A stretch of DNA of 64,000 nucleotides, from assembly GCF_000761245.1 (NCBI RefSeq), contig NZ_AWOR01000001.1, positions 1 to 64,000 of the forward strand. The letters run 5' to 3'. A model generated the notes under the pieces. It ran no database searches. It was not told the origin of the DNA and saw nothing but the letters and a program-made list of their open reading frames with translations. Shown here piece by piece: positions 16,903 to 26,772 of this stretch; the first letter of the stretch is position 1, and every line of letters starts with the position of its first letter. Both the position numbers and the translations under genes were made by a program. The stretch comes from Comamonas testosteroni. Lineage in GTDB: Bacteria; Pseudomonadota; Gammaproteobacteria; Burkholderiales; Burkholderiaceae_C.

Positions 16903-17628
16903 ATGACTGCTTTTGACGCTGTGCTTTTCGACTGTGATGGTGTGCTGGTGGACAGCGAATCCATCACCAATCGCGTGCTGTGCACCATGCTCAACGAATC
17001 CGGCTGGGCCATCAGCCAGGAGCAGTGCACACGCGACTTCATCGGCAAGACGGTGCGCAGCCAGGCGGCCGTGATCGAGGCACATACCGGCAAGCCGCTG
17101 ACCGATGCCTGGATGGCAGAGTTCTACGAGCGCCGCAATGCCGCGCTGCGTGCCGAGCTGGTGGCCATCGATGGTGCGGTGCAGGCCGTCAGCCAGCTGC
17201 ATGCGCTGTGTAACGGTCGCATTGCCTGCGCCTCTGGTGCGGACCGTGCCAAGGTGGAGATGCAGCTCGACAAAGTGGGCATGGCCCCCTATTTCGAAGG
17301 TCATGTCTACAGCGGCCATGAAATGCCGCGCAGCAAGCCCTTCCCCGATGTCTATCTGGCAGCGGCAAAGGCGCTGAACGCTGATCCTGCCAAATGCCTG
17401 GTGATCGAGGACACCATGACCGGCGTACAGGCCGGCGTGGCCGCCGGTGCCACCGTCTGGGGCTATTTCCCTGCCGATCAGGGCCATGCCTCGGCAGAGC
17501 AGTTGCTCGAGGCTGGTGCCGCCTGCGTGTTCGGCGACATGGGCGATCTGCCCGCCATGTTCGAGGCCGTGCGCAGGAGTGCCGCCAGCGCCTCTGCCGG
17601 CGATGTCGACGATCACGACCTGCGCTAA
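16903..17628 (+). CDS. HAD-family phosphatase (beta-phosphoglucomutase-like)
   Basis: A 241-residue HAD hydrolase. Motif I is LFDCDGVLVDSE (nucleophile and acid aspartates at residues 8 and 10), motif II is CASGADRAK, the lysine lies in RSKPFPDVYL and motif IV is VIEDTMTGVQAG. The helical cap between motifs I and II places it with the PGM-B/phosphoglycolate-phosphatase-like group. It removes phosphate from a small metabolite; the substrate is not predictable. It starts behind a terminator, so it has its own promoter. Confidence 0.87.
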   Translation: MTAFDAVLFDCDGVLVDSESITNRVLCTMLNESGWAISQEQCTRDFIGKTVRSQAAVIEAHTGKPLTDAWMAEFYERRNAALRAELVAIDGAVQAVSQLHALCNGRIACASGADRAKVEMQLDKVGMAPYFEGHVYSGHEMPRSKPFPDVYLAAAKALNADPAKCLVIEDTMTGVQAGVAAGATVWGYFPADQGHASAEQLLEAGAACVFGDMGDLPAMFEAVRRSAASASAGDVDDHDLR

Positions 17629-17631
17629 AGC

Positions 17632-18327
17632 TCAGTCCCAGATCGACAGCGCCTCGCGCAGCTGCTTCATGGGCTGATCGTCGATCACGCTGTTGTGCAG
17701 CAGGATTACGCGCTGTACGGGCCAGTTTTCGACCCGCTTCACCCAGCTGCGCACGGCGGCCCTGTCCCTGACCAGCAGGCGCACGGTGCGCGGCACGGTC
17801 AGGCGCTCATGCCCGCCCGTCAGGCCCAGATACATGCGTACCGGCAGGCTCAGCGGTCCTTGCCAGCATTGCAGCACGTCGGTGGCGATGAGGCTGCCGC
17901 TGGCCGGATGGAACCACAGCGTCTCGTCGAGCATGGGAAGGCCGTCCAGCGGCAGGCATTGCAGTTCGCCGGCCCAGGGCGCTTCGGCATCCGGCGGCAA
18001 GGGCTCCAGCAGCGGCAGGTCCGGGCGCTTGCTCAGCACGCCCTGTGTGCCATAGATCCGGGCCTGTGGATAAAGCCTGGCCAGTTTGCCCACGAACAAG
18101 TGGTGCATGGCGCTGGGGGCGACGATGTGCTGCAGCGGTCCCAGGGCGTCGAGCGCCGCTTTCTGTACTTGCGTCAGCGGCACTGCAGAGTGCGAGAACA
18201 GGCTGCCGTCGGCCAGCCGGATCACCGTCATGCGTGTGCTGACCTTCAACCCTGCATTGCTGAAGTGATAGCTGAGCGCCCATACCCCATCAGCGATTGC
18301 CTGCCAGTTTTCTGAGGATTCCTGCAT
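17632..18327 (-). CDS. DUF4336 protein (MBL-related)
   Basis: A 231-residue protein of the DUF4336 family, related to metallo-beta-lactamase-fold proteins. Recognisable pieces are DGSLFSHSAVPLT, HIVAPSAMHHLFVG (in place of the HxHxDH metal site), HPASGSLIATDVL and ILLHNSVI. Most metal-binding histidines of real MBL hydrolases are altered. It lies 15 bases downstream of an AraC regulator on the same strand and is probably co-transcribed with it. It meets the HAD gene tail to tail, three bases apart. Confidence 0.8.
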   Translation of the reverse strand: MQESSENWQAIADGVWALSYHFSNAGLKVSTRMTVIRLADGSLFSHSAVPLTQVQKAALDALGPLQHIVAPSAMHHLFVGKLARLYPQARIYGTQGVLSKRPDLPLLEPLPPDAEAPWAGELQCLPLDGLPMLDETLWFHPASGSLIATDVLQCWQGPLSLPVRMYLGLTGGHERLTVPRTVRLLVRDRAAVRSWVKRVENWPVQRVILLHNSVIDDQPMKQLREALSIWD

Positions 18328-18342
18328 GGAGAGCTCCTTGCG

Positions 18343-19419
18343 TCAGACGGCACGCTGGCCGGCGGTTTTGCGAAATTCCGAAGGGGACAGCCCTGTCCAG
18401 AGGCGAAAGGCGCGGATAAAGCTCTTGTCGTTGAGAAAGCCGCAGGCCTGGGCCACGCGCTTGATGGGGCGACTGGTGCGCAGCAGCAGCGCAATCGCAC
18501 GTTCACGCCGGATATCGTCCTTGAGGGCCTGCAGCGAAATACCTTCTTCCTTGAGCTGGCGGTGCAGGCTGCGCTGCGACAGATGCAGCTGGCGGGACAG
18601 CGTTTCAGCCGTCTGCTGCTCTTCCCCGCTGGCGGCCAGCAGATGGCGCACGCGCTGCACCAGAGTCTTCTCGCGCTGGTAGGGGCGCACCTGGATCGGC
18701 AAGGCGCGCTGCAGCATGCGGTTGAGGGCCGCCTCGTCGCGCGCCAGCGGCGCCTGCAGCCAGCGTGCTTCAAACTGCAGACTGGCGACGGGGGCATCAA
18801 AAGCGATGCTGCCTGGTGCGAACAGCACCTTGTAGACGCTGGCATGCGCGGGCTCGGAAAACGGAAAGCTGGCATGCAGCAGGCTGATCGGCTCGTTGAT
18901 CAGCCAGCTGGCAAAGCCGTGGATATTGCGCAGCACCGACACCATGCAGAACTCGCGCATGCCTCCCAGCGGGCGGCTTTCATGCAGGGTGAGGGTGGCA
19001 ATGCCGGCTTGCTCGCTGAGCTGCAGCTGCAGGTCCTGCGCAATCAGTCCGTGATGCCGGCACCAGCGCGCCAATGCCAGACCCAGCTGCGGCGCGCTGA
19101 TGCTGGCGCGGGCCAGCATGCCGTAGCTGCCCCAGGGCAGGCGGCGCTCGAACCATCCCAGGGCTTCATCGTCCAGCTCGCGCATGGCTGCGTCGGATAG
19201 TGCCTCCATCTGCAGGGCCGTGATGCGCTCGTCGGCATCGTCAATCAGATCTGGCGGGATTTGTGCCTTTTCCAGAGCGCCTAGCGCTGACATCTGCCTT
19301 GCTTCATAGGCGCGGACAATGGCTTGAACAAACGCCATGGGGGTAATTGCCGGGTGCGATTTGAGCACGGAGCTGGCATGGTGTGGCAGTGGAGTCTTGA
19401 CCAGAGAGGGGGTGAGCAT
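18343..19419 (-). CDS. AraC-family transcriptional regulator
   Basis: 358 residues. An OruR/ArgR-like arabinose-binding-type N-terminal domain (about residues 25-215) is followed by two helix-turn-helix motifs: LHLSQRSLHRQLKEEGISLQ in parts and RPIKRVAQACGFLNDKSFIRAFRLWTG in parts. The length and the ETLSRQLHLSQRSL element fit AraC regulators of hydrophobic or fatty-acid-related pathways. It is divergent from the acyl-CoA ligase at 19555, the most likely target, and sits upstream of the DUF4336 gene in one transcript. Confidence 0.88.
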   Translation of the reverse strand: MLTPSLVKTPLPHHASSVLKSHPAITPMAFVQAIVRAYEARQMSALGALEKAQIPPDLIDDADERITALQMEALSDAAMRELDDEALGWFERRLPWGSYGMLARASISAPQLGLALARWCRHHGLIAQDLQLQLSEQAGIATLTLHESRPLGGMREFCMVSVLRNIHGFASWLINEPISLLHASFPFSEPAHASVYKVLFAPGSIAFDAPVASLQFEARWLQAPLARDEAALNRMLQRALPIQVRPYQREKTLVQRVRHLLAASGEEQQTAETLSRQLHLSQRSLHRQLKEEGISLQALKDDIRRERAIALLLRTSRPIKRVAQACGFLNDKSFIRAFRLWTGLSPSEFRKTAGQRAV

Positions 19420-19554
19420 TTGGCAATTATTGCAACCTTTGTGACCTCTTATGGACAGGGCTTGCCCTTATTCTGAGGCGCAGAAAACGGTGCTGAATGG
19501 ACGCTGCGCAGCCAGTTCGCAGGTGGCTGCCGGCACGCAAGGAGACACAAGACC
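19420..19554. promoter_or_regulatory. Divergent promoter region, araC-type gene / acyl-CoA ligase
   Basis: A 135-base gap between divergent starts. It contains the AT-rich AATTATTGCAACC and, near the ligase, the ribosome site GGAGACAC. AraC operator half-sites are likely here, but I cannot delimit them. Confidence 0.4.
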
Positions 19555-21318
19555 ATGCCATCGCAAGTGAACGCGCTGACTGCCAGCTATGCCAAGGGGC
19601 GCACGGATGTGCCGCTGATCGAGCAGACCATTGGCGATTTTTTTGCTGCAATGGCACAGCGCCAGGGCTCGCGTGATGCGCTGGTCAGCCGTCATCAGGG
19701 TCTGCGCTACAGCTATGCCCAGCTGCATGTGGCCGCGCGCCAGCTGGCCAGCGCGCTGCTGTCGCAAGGGCTGCTCAAAGGCGACCGGGTGGGTATCTGG
19801 AGCCATAACAACGCAGAGTGGGTGCTGATGCAGCTGGCCACGGCTCAGGTGGGTCTGGTGCTGGTCAATATCAACCCTGCCTATCGCACCGCCGAAGTCG
19901 AATATGCACTCAACAAGGTGGGCTGCAAGGCGCTGGTGTCCATGCCGCGGTTCAAGACCAGCGACTATCTGGGCATGCTGCGCGAGCTGGCGCCCGAGCT
20001 GGCGAGCTGCGCGCCAGGCCAGCTGCAATCCAAACGCCTGCCGGCCTTGCGCACCGTGGTGTGGATTGATGCGACCGGCTCAGGTGCTGCCGGCTCAGGT
20101 TCGGCCGGCTCAGGTGCAGTGGATCAGGACGCCGAGCAGCCCGGCATGCTGCGCTTTTCGCAGCTGATGGCACAAGGAACCAGTGCGGATGAGCGCATCG
20201 ATGCCATTGCCGCCACGCTCAGCAACCACGACCCCATCAATATCCAGTTCACCAGCGGCACCACGGGCTTTCCCAAGGGCGCGACGCTGACGCACCGCAA
20301 CATCCTCAACAACGGCTTTTTCATTGGCGAATGCATGCGCCTCACGCCCGAGGACAGGCTTTGCATCCCCGTGCCGCTGTATCACTGCTTTGGCATGGTG
20401 CTGGGCAATCTGGCCTGCTTCACCCATGGCTCGACCATCGTCTATCCCAATGACGGCTTTGACCCCCTCACCGTGCTGGAAGCGGTGCAGGCCGAGAAAT
20501 GCACGGGTCTGCACGGCGTGCCCACCATGTTCATTGCCGAGCTCGATCATCCGCGCTTTGCCGAGTTCGATCTGTCCACGCTGCGCACCGGCATCATGGC
20601 CGGCTCGCCCTGTCCCATCGAGGTGATGAAGCGCGTGGTGCGCGACATGCATCTGAGCGAGATCACCATCGCCTACGGCATGACGGAAACCAGTCCCGTG
20701 AGCTGCCAGAGCGATGCCGACACGCCGCTGGAAAAACGCGTGGCCACCGTGGGCAAGGTGCAGCCGCATCTGGAGGTGAAGATTGTGGATCCGTCCACGG
20801 GCGAGACCATGCCGCCGGGTCAGTCGGGCGAGCTGTGCACGCGTGGCTATTCCGTCATGCACGGCTACTGGGAAGACGAGGCCAGGACCCGCGAGGCCAT
20901 CGACGCCGAGCAGTGGATGCATACCGGCGATCTGGCGACCATGGACGCCGAAGGCTATGTGAATATCGTGGGCCGCATCAAGGACATGGTGATCCGTGGC
21001 GGCGAGAACATCTACCCGCGTGAGATCGAGGAATTCCTCTATCGCCACCCCAAGGTGCAGGATGTGCAGGTGGTGGGAGTGCCCGATGTGCGCTATGGCG
21101 AGGAGCTGTGTGCGTGGATCATCGTCAAGCCCGGCCAGGAACTCGGCGAGGACGAGATCCGCGACTTCTGCAAGGGGCAGATCGCGCACTACAAGGTGCC
21201 GCGCTATATCCGCTTTGTCCAGGCCTTCCCGATGACGGTGACGGGCAAGATACAGAAGTTCAGGATTCGCGACGAGATGATCGAGTTGCTGGATCTGCGC
21301 GTCATCAAGACGGCCTGA
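19555..21318 (+). CDS. AMP-binding acyl-CoA synthetase
   Basis: A 587-residue ANL-superfamily ligase: ATP plus a carboxylic acid plus CoA to acyl-CoA. The phosphate loop is [12 protein letters not shown], with [10 protein letters not shown] (A5), [18 protein letters not shown] (A7), [20 protein letters not shown] in parts (A8) and the catalytic lysine in [11 protein letters not shown]. It resembles medium/long-chain fatty-acid ligases used in beta-oxidation. An unusual [15 protein letters not shown] stretch (about residues 173-187) is encoded by a threefold 15-base repeat and is probably a flexible surface loop. It is divergent from the AraC regulator. Confidence 0.9.
   Translation: MPSQVNALTASYAKGRTDVPLIEQTIGDFFAAMAQRQGSRDALVSRHQGLRYSYAQLHVAARQLASALLSQGLLKGDRVGIWSHNNAEWVLMQLATAQVGLVLVNINPAYRTAEVEYALNKVGCKALVSMPRFKTSDYLGMLRELAPELASCAPGQLQSKRLPALRTVVWIDATGSGAAGSGSAGSGAVDQDAEQPGMLRFSQLMAQGTSADERIDAIAATLSNHDPINIQFTSGTTGFPKGATLTHRNILNNGFFIGECMRLTPEDRLCIPVPLYHCFGMVLGNLACFTHGSTIVYPNDGFDPLTVLEAVQAEKCTGLHGVPTMFIAELDHPRFAEFDLSTLRTGIMAGSPCPIEVMKRVVRDMHLSEITIAYGMTETSPVSCQSDADTPLEKRVATVGKVQPHLEVKIVDPSTGETMPPGQSGELCTRGYSVMHGYWEDEARTREAIDAEQWMHTGDLATMDAEGYVNIVGRIKDMVIRGGENIYPREIEEFLYRHPKVQDVQVVGVPDVRYGEELCAWIIVKPGQELGEDEIRDFCKGQIAHYKVPRYIRFVQAFPMTVTGKIQKFRIRDEMIELLDLRVIKTA
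20071..20115 (+). repeat. 15-bp tandem repeat (3 copies) inside the acyl-CoA ligase
   Basis: Three adjacent units share the core CCGGCTCAGGT with variable first bases (GCGA, GCTG, TCGG). The period is in frame and adds Gly-Ser-Gly-rich linkers to the protein. Confidence 0.85.
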
Positions 21319-21328
21319 AAATGGACTA

Positions 21329-21420
21329 CCCCCTGTGCCGCTTCGCGACTTCCCTGCGCCGGGTGCCCCCCAAGGGGGACGAAGCCCTTGCCGCGAGGCG
21401 GCTCTTGCTGGGCGTCTCCG
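21329..21420 (+). repeat. Comamonadaceae-type GC-rich intergenic repeat, copy A
   Basis: It starts CCCCCTGTGCCGCTTCGCG, has a central CCCCCCAAGGGGGACGA and ends in GGCTCTTGCTGGGCGTC. The same order of blocks (CCCCTGAGC.GCTGCGC..CTTCCCCC, AGGGGGACGACG, GGGC/TGGCCCTTGC) occurs at 23271-23351 in the opposite orientation and at 30732-30829. It fills the gap between the acyl-CoA ligase and the antiporter. Confidence 0.75.
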
Positions 21421-21422
21421 AC

Positions 21423-23153
21423 TTAGTGGTTGGAGTGATTGCTGGTCATGGGCAGACCGGCGGCACGGCGCGCGACCGCAAGGCGCTTGCGCATGGCGAT
21501 TTCCTGCATGTCCAGCTCGCTGACCAGGCTGCGCAGCGATTCGTCGTTGATGCGGTGGGCCTGTCTTTCGGCGTAGTAAAAGTCCCGCTCGGCATGAATG
21601 CACTCGATGCGGGTTTCGATCTCCATCACATAGCGCAGCTTGCGCTGGCGCACGACTTCGGGCGCTTCGCGCAGCAGCTCTATGCTTTGCGCGGCGCCGC
21701 TGCCGTCGTCGAGCAACTGGATGCGGTTGCGGTATTCCTGGGTCAGATGGCCGTTGACCTCCTGGCGCATCGCCACCCATTCGGGGTCGCGGCGCTGCAT
21801 TTCTTCCTCGCTCAGCGTGAGCTTGGCCATGGCTGCCATGCAGGCCTGTTCGCGGGCCAGGCGCTCCTCGCGCACGGTGGGCGACTCTTCGTGCGGGGGC
21901 AGATGGCGCAGCACGATGGGCAGGCCCACGGCACCGATCACCAGCGTGAACAAAATGGTGCCGGTGGCGAGAAAGACCAGCATGTCGCGGCCCGGGAAGG
22001 GCTGGCCGTTGTTCAGCAGCATGGGCACGGACAGCGCACCGGCCAGCGTGACCGCGCCGCGAATGCCGGCCAGCGTGGTGGCCAGGTTCAGCAGCTTGGA
22101 GGGACGTTCGGTCATCTTGCCCTGCCGGTGGGCGCGCAGCAGCGAGCCATGCACACCCAGCACCAGCCAGATCCAGCGCATCAGCAGCAGCGCAAACGAA
22201 ATCGCGGCCACATAGCCGACCAAAATCCACCAGTCATGGCCGGCCTGATGCAGCGGCACGCCGATGATGGATGGCAACTGCAGGCCCAGCAGCAGGAAGA
22301 TGGCGCCGTTGAAGGCAGCTTCCACCATGCTCCAGGTGCCTTCGGTCTGCAGGCGTTCGCTGATATAGCTGCTGCGCTCCAGATCGGCGAAATTGGTGGC
22401 GATGCCTGCGGCCACGGCAGCCAGAATGCCGGAGACACCGATTTTTTCGCCCACGATATAGGCGGCAAAAGGCAGCAGCACCAGCAGCAACACCATCTGC
22501 GTGGCGGCTACGTCACCCAGGCGGCGTGTGATGGTGCCGCGCGCATGGCTGAAGCCCCAGCCTATCAGCGCCCCCACTCCCAGGCCGCCGACGGCCATCC
22601 AGGTGAACTCCTTGGCGACTTCGCCCCAGGAGAACATGCCGGTCAGTGTGGCTGCAATCGCAAATTTCAGCGCCACAAGGCCCGATGCGTCATTGAGCAG
22701 CGACTCGCCCTCCAGCACATGCATGGTCTTCTCTGGCATCCCCAGATTGCGCGTGATGGCCGAAACGGCCACGGCATCGGTGGGCGAGATCACGGCGGCC
22801 AGGGCAAAGGCCACGGTCAGCGGAATCTCGGGAATCATCCAGTGGATGAGATAGCCCAGGCCCAGTACGGTGAACAGAACCAGGCCCAGGGCCAGCAGCA
22901 AGATGGGTTTGGCCAGTGCGAAAAATTCACGCTTGGGGATGCGCCAGCCGTCGGCAAACAGCAGCGGCGGAATGAACAGCAGCAGGAACAGCTCCGGGTC
23001 GAACGCGATGTGCAGGCCGGCTTGCGGCCAGGCAATCAGCGCACCCAGTGCGATTTGAATCAGAGGCAGGGGGATGGCCCGGATATAGCGGGCCACAATG
23101 CCTGTCAGTGCTCCCAGCAGCAAGACAAGCAAAACGGTTTCAACAGCGTGCAT
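21423..23153 (-). CDS. CPA1-type Na+/H+ antiporter
   Basis: A 576-residue inner-membrane protein. About 12 hydrophobic segments fill the first 410 residues; the transport core shows ISPTDAVAVSAI and GESLLNDASGLVALK, with the ion-binding aspartate in the ND motif of CPA1 exchangers. A cytoplasmic C-tail of about 160 residues is charged and helical. It would exchange sodium or potassium for protons. It stands alone, leftward, flanked by copies A and B of the GC-rich repeat. Confidence 0.9.
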   Translation of the reverse strand: MHAVETVLLVLLLGALTGIVARYIRAIPLPLIQIALGALIAWPQAGLHIAFDPELFLLLFIPPLLFADGWRIPKREFFALAKPILLLALGLVLFTVLGLGYLIHWMIPEIPLTVAFALAAVISPTDAVAVSAITRNLGMPEKTMHVLEGESLLNDASGLVALKFAIAATLTGMFSWGEVAKEFTWMAVGGLGVGALIGWGFSHARGTITRRLGDVAATQMVLLLVLLPFAAYIVGEKIGVSGILAAVAAGIATNFADLERSSYISERLQTEGTWSMVEAAFNGAIFLLLGLQLPSIIGVPLHQAGHDWWILVGYVAAISFALLLMRWIWLVLGVHGSLLRAHRQGKMTERPSKLLNLATTLAGIRGAVTLAGALSVPMLLNNGQPFPGRDMLVFLATGTILFTLVIGAVGLPIVLRHLPPHEESPTVREERLAREQACMAAMAKLTLSEEEMQRRDPEWVAMRQEVNGHLTQEYRNRIQLLDDGSGAAQSIELLREAPEVVRQRKLRYVMEIETRIECIHAERDFYYAERQAHRINDESLRSLVSELDMQEIAMRKRLAVARRAAGLPMTSNHSNH

Positions 23154-23270
23154 GAGGCATTTTCTTCAACTGCCGTGGCAGTGCTGTGTCCGAGCAAGAA
23201 AAAAACCAAGTTCTCACATCAGTTATCAAGCGGCAAAGGACGAGCCGTAACCCATGAAGCAAGCGTGTGC

Positions 23271-23351
23271 CAAGCACGGGACGGCCGGCAAGGGCCACCC
23301 CGCCGCAAGGCCGTCGTCCCCCTAGGGGGAAGCGGCGCAGCCGCTCAGGGG
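23271..23351 (-). repeat. Comamonadaceae-type GC-rich intergenic repeat, copy B
   Basis: Read on the minus strand it begins CCCCTGAGCGGCTGCGCCGC, continues with CTTCCCCCTAGGGGGACGAC and ends GGCCCTTGCCGGCCGTCCC. It is the best-preserved copy of the three in the window, with a perfect CCCCCTAGGGGG centre. It lies just upstream of liuB. Confidence 0.8.
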
Positions 23352-23374
23352 CAATCATTTTTTAAGGGCAAGCG

Positions 23375-24982
23375 ATGAGCATTCTGGGTACACAACTGAA
23401 TCCGCGTTCGGCAGATTTCCTGGCCAACGCTGCCGCCATGCAGGCGCTGGTCAATGAGCTGCACGCACGCTGCGATCAGAACGCACTGGGCGGCAACGAA
23501 GCAGCACGCGCCAAGCATGTGGCGCGCGGCAAGCTGCTGCCGCGCGAGCGCGTGCAGCGGCTGCTGGACCCCGGCACGCCGTTTCTGGAACTGTCGCCGC
23601 TGGCCGCGCTCAATATGTACAACAACGATGCGCCGGGCGCCGGCGTGATCGTGGGCGTGGGCCGCGTCAGCGGCGTGGACTGCATGATCGTCTGCAACGA
23701 CGCCACCGTGAAGGGCGGAACCTACTACCCGATGACGGTGAAAAAGCATCTGCGCGCGCAGGAGGTGGCCGCGCAGAACCGTCTGCCCTGCATCTATCTG
23801 GTGGACTCGGGCGGTGCCAATCTGCCCAATCAGGACGAGGTCTTCCCCGACCGCGAGCACTTCGGCCGCATCTTCTACAACCAGGCCAACATGAGCGCGC
23901 AGGGCATCGCCCAGATCGCCGTGGTCATGGGCTCGTGCACGGCAGGCGGCGCCTATGTGCCGGCCATGAGCGACGAGTCCATCATCGTCAAGAACCAGGG
24001 CACCATCTTTCTGGGCGGCCCTCCCCTGGTCAAGGCGGCCACCGGCGAGGTGGTCAGTGCCGAGGACCTGGGCGGCGGCGATGTGCACACGCGTCTGTCG
24101 GGCGTGGCCGACCATCTGGCCGAGAACGACCTGCATGCGCTGGCGCTGGCGCGCCAGGCGGTGGCGAACCTGAACAAGGGCAAGCCCGCGTCTCAGACCG
24201 ATCATGCGCCAGCGGCGCCCCTCTTCGAGAGCGAAGAGCTGTATGGCGTGATTCCCGTCGATACGCGCAAGCCCTTCGATGTGCGCGAGATCATTGCCCG
24301 CATCGTGGACGGCAGCCAGTTCGACGAGTTCAAGGCCCGCTTCGGCAACACCCTGGTCTGCGGCTTTGCGCGCATCGAGGGCATGCAGGTCGGCATCATC
24401 GCCAACAACGGCATCTTGTTCTCCGAGTCGGCCGTCAAGGGCGCACACTTCATCGAGCTGTGCTGCCAGCGCAAGATTCCGTTGGTGTTCCTGCAGAACA
24501 TCACGGGCTTTATGGTCGGGCGCAAATACGAGAACGAAGGCATTGCCCGCCACGGTGCCAAGCTGGTCACGGCCGTGGCCACGGCCGCGGTGCCCAAGTT
24601 CACCATCATCATCGGCGGCAGCTTTGGCGCGGGCAATTACGGCATGTGCGGCCGCGCCTATTCGCCCCGTTTCCTCTGGATGTGGCCCAACGCGCGCATC
24701 AGCGTCATGGGCGGCGAGCAGGCGGCCAGTGTGCTGGCCACCGTCAAGCGCGACGGCATAGAAGCCAAGGGCGGCAGCTGGAGTGCCGATGAAGAGGAGC
24801 GCTTCAAGGCACCTATCCGCCAGCAGTATGAAGATCAGGGCCATCCCTATTACGCGACGGCGCGTCTCTGGGACGACGGTGTGATCGATCCCGCCGACAC
24901 GCGCCGCGTGCTGGCGCTGGGCCTGGCTGCGGCACGCAATGCGCCGATTGAGGACACGCGCTTCGGCGTATTCCGCATGTAA
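23375..24982 (+). CDS. liuB: Methylcrotonyl-CoA carboxylase, carboxyltransferase (beta) subunit
   Basis: A 535-residue carboxyltransferase that moves CO2 from biotin to 3-methylcrotonyl-CoA, the second step after isovaleryl-CoA dehydrogenase. The N-terminal crotonase-like half holds [19 protein letters not shown] in parts and [16 protein letters not shown]. The C-terminal half holds [31 protein letters not shown] and [15 protein letters not shown]. These are the MCC-type versions of the oxyanion-hole glycine motifs and separate it from propionyl-CoA carboxylase. The ATG at 23375 follows copy B of the repeat; TTAAGGGCAAGCG is the ribosome site. Confidence 0.95.
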   Translation: MSILGTQLNPRSADFLANAAAMQALVNELHARCDQNALGGNEAARAKHVARGKLLPRERVQRLLDPGTPFLELSPLAALNMYNNDAPGAGVIVGVGRVSGVDCMIVCNDATVKGGTYYPMTVKKHLRAQEVAAQNRLPCIYLVDSGGANLPNQDEVFPDREHFGRIFYNQANMSAQGIAQIAVVMGSCTAGGAYVPAMSDESIIVKNQGTIFLGGPPLVKAATGEVVSAEDLGGGDVHTRLSGVADHLAENDLHALALARQAVANLNKGKPASQTDHAPAAPLFESEELYGVIPVDTRKPFDVREIIARIVDGSQFDEFKARFGNTLVCGFARIEGMQVGIIANNGILFSESAVKGAHFIELCCQRKIPLVFLQNITGFMVGRKYENEGIARHGAKLVTAVATAAVPKFTIIIGGSFGAGNYGMCGRAYSPRFLWMWPNARISVMGGEQAASVLATVKRDGIEAKGGSWSADEEERFKAPIRQQYEDQGHPYYATARLWDDGVIDPADTRRVLALGLAAARNAPIEDTRFGVFRM

Positions 24983-25002
24983 GCGGGCAGAGGCTGTCAA
25001 TC

Positions 25003-25941
25003 ATGTCGCGTCGCCATTTCCTCACCTGCTTGCCGCCAGTCCTGCTGTCGGCTGCGCTGGCCATGCCCATGGTTGGCGCTGCCGAGCCAGCGGTGCAGCG
25101 CATGGATGCGCGCATTCCGGTCTGGGTGCCAGCAAGCGGCGATTCGCCCGCGCACAGCGCCGAGTTGGCAGGTCATGTCTATCGTCCTCATGGGCAGGGT
25201 CCTTGGGCATTGATCGTGCTCAGCCATGGCACACCCAGCGGCAAAGAGGCGCGCGAAGCCATGACCGATCGCTACGGTCCTCAGGCGCGCGCTCTGGCCG
25301 AGCTGGGCTATGTGGTGGTGACGGGTTTGCGCCGCGGCTATGGGGCATCGGACGGTCCCCTCGCAGACCGCTACGGCAGCTGTGATGCCCCCGACTACGC
25401 CCATGCGGCCCAGGAGGCAGCGCGCGATGTGGCTGCCATCATGACTTACGGGCAAAAGCTGCCCTATGTCGATGGCTCGCAAGTGCTGCTGCTGGGCAAG
25501 TCCGCCGGCGGCTTTGCATCGCTGGCTCTGGCGGCGCAGCAGCCCGCGGGCTTGCGCGGCGTCGTCAACTTTGCCGGCGGCCGGGGCTCACAGCAGCAGA
25601 TGCGTGAGAAAGCCGCGGTTTGCGGCGAGGCCCAACTGCTCAAGACCGTGGCCGGCTTTGCCGCCACCAGTCGTGTGCCCCAGCTGTGGATTTATGCCGA
25701 GAACGATAGCTACTTTCGCCCGCCGCTGGTGCGCAAGATGGCTGAAAGCTATCTGGCCACAGGCCAGAACCTGAAACTGGTGTTTGCTCCATCCAGCGGC
25801 GCGGAGGGACACCAGTTCTTTGACCGTGCCGCCAATATCGGGCAATGGTTGCCGCAGGTCCGTGAATTCCTCATGCAGCAGCTGCCGGGTACGGCGGCTG
25901 CGCAACTGCAAAGCCCTAACTCACTGGGAGACAAGCAATGA
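25003..25941 (+). CDS. Secreted alpha/beta hydrolase (dienelactone-hydrolase-like)
   Basis: 312 residues. An N-terminal signal peptide (MSRRHFLTCLPPVLLSAALA, Tat-like arginine pair, cleavage near AAEP) leads to an alpha/beta-hydrolase domain. The nucleophile elbow is LGKSAGGFASL (serine near residue 167), the oxyanion region VLSHGTPSG, the acid in YAENDSYF and the histidine in GAEGHQFF. It probably hydrolyses an ester or peptide in the periplasm. It lies 20 bases after liuB and overlaps liuC by four bases, so it is co-transcribed with the leucine genes although no pathway step calls for it. Confidence 0.82.
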   Translation: MSRRHFLTCLPPVLLSAALAMPMVGAAEPAVQRMDARIPVWVPASGDSPAHSAELAGHVYRPHGQGPWALIVLSHGTPSGKEAREAMTDRYGPQARALAELGYVVVTGLRRGYGASDGPLADRYGSCDAPDYAHAAQEAARDVAAIMTYGQKLPYVDGSQVLLLGKSAGGFASLALAAQQPAGLRGVVNFAGGRGSQQQMREKAAVCGEAQLLKTVAGFAATSRVPQLWIYAENDSYFRPPLVRKMAESYLATGQNLKLVFAPSSGAEGHQFFDRAANIGQWLPQVREFLMQQLPGTAAAQLQSPNSLGDKQ

Positions 25942-26720
25942 CTGCTTTGACTTTGACCGTGGATGGCGGCATCGCCCGCGTCACGCTGGCTCAGCCCGCC
26001 ATTCGCAACGCCTTCAGCGATGCGGCGATTGCCGAGATCACCGCCGCCTTCCTTCAGGTCGGCGAGCGTGCCGATGTGCGCGCCGTGGTGCTGGCCGCCG
26101 AAGGACCCGCATTCTGTGCGGGCGCGGACCTGAACTGGATGCGCCGCATGGCCGATTACTCGCGCGACGAAAACCGTGTCGATGCGGGTTTGCTGGCTGA
26201 GATGCTGCGCGTCATCTACGAATGCCCCAAACCCACGATTGCGCGTGTACAGGGCGATGTCTATGCGGGCGGCATGGGCCTGGTGGCCTGCTGCGATATG
26301 GCGGTGGCGGCCGACACGGCGGGCTTTTGCCTCAGCGAGGTCAAGATCGGCCTGATTCCCGCCACCATCAGCCCCTATGTGATCCGCGCCATGGGTGCCA
26401 GAGCCGCGCACCGCTACTTTCTCACGGGCGAGCGCTTTTCGGCGCAGGAGGCGCATCGCATCGGCTATGTGCATGAGGTGGTCGAGGCCGACGGGCTGGA
26501 TGCCGTTGTCGACGGCTGGCTCAAGCATTTGCTGAGCGCCGGTCCCGCCGCTGTGCGGGCCTGCAAGCGCCTGGTCCTGGACATGGCCGAGCGCGAAATC
26601 AGCGAGCAGCTGATTGCGGCGACCGTGGAGTCGATTGCCACCATCCGCGCCAGCAGCGAAGGCAAGGAAGGCGTGCAGGCTTTTCTCAACAAGCGCAAAC
26701 CCAACTGGCTGCCCGGATGA
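25938..26720 (+). CDS. liuC: Enoyl-CoA hydratase; probable 3-methylglutaconyl-CoA hydratase
   Basis: A 260-residue crotonase-fold enzyme. The oxyanion-hole segments are AFCAGADLNWMRRM and GDVYAGGMGLVACCDMAVAA in parts, with the SEVKIGLIPATISPYV helix; the ADLNWM element is typical of methylglutaconyl-CoA hydratases. It adds water to 3-methylglutaconyl-CoA to give HMG-CoA. Context (liuB upstream, liuD and liuE downstream) supports the specific role. The ATG overlaps the stop of the preceding hydrolase (ATGA). Confidence 0.9.
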   Translation: MTALTLTVDGGIARVTLAQPAIRNAFSDAAIAEITAAFLQVGERADVRAVVLAAEGPAFCAGADLNWMRRMADYSRDENRVDAGLLAEMLRVIYECPKPTIARVQGDVYAGGMGLVACCDMAVAADTAGFCLSEVKIGLIPATISPYVIRAMGARAAHRYFLTGERFSAQEAHRIGYVHEVVEADGLDAVVDGWLKHLLSAGPAAVRACKRLVLDMAEREISEQLIAATVESIATIRASSEGKEGVQAFLNKRKPNWLPG

Positions 26721-26772
26721 GATGACAAACCTTGTGTCCGGGGCGCTTTAGAGTTCGGGCGAGACATAGGGA

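Noticed and set aside
21108..23378. A very long plus-strand reading frame opposite the antiporter gene
   Set aside because: It is the GC-rich shadow of the antiporter: the translation is His/Gln/Gly-rich low-complexity sequence without a domain, while the minus strand gives a full CPA1 antiporter.
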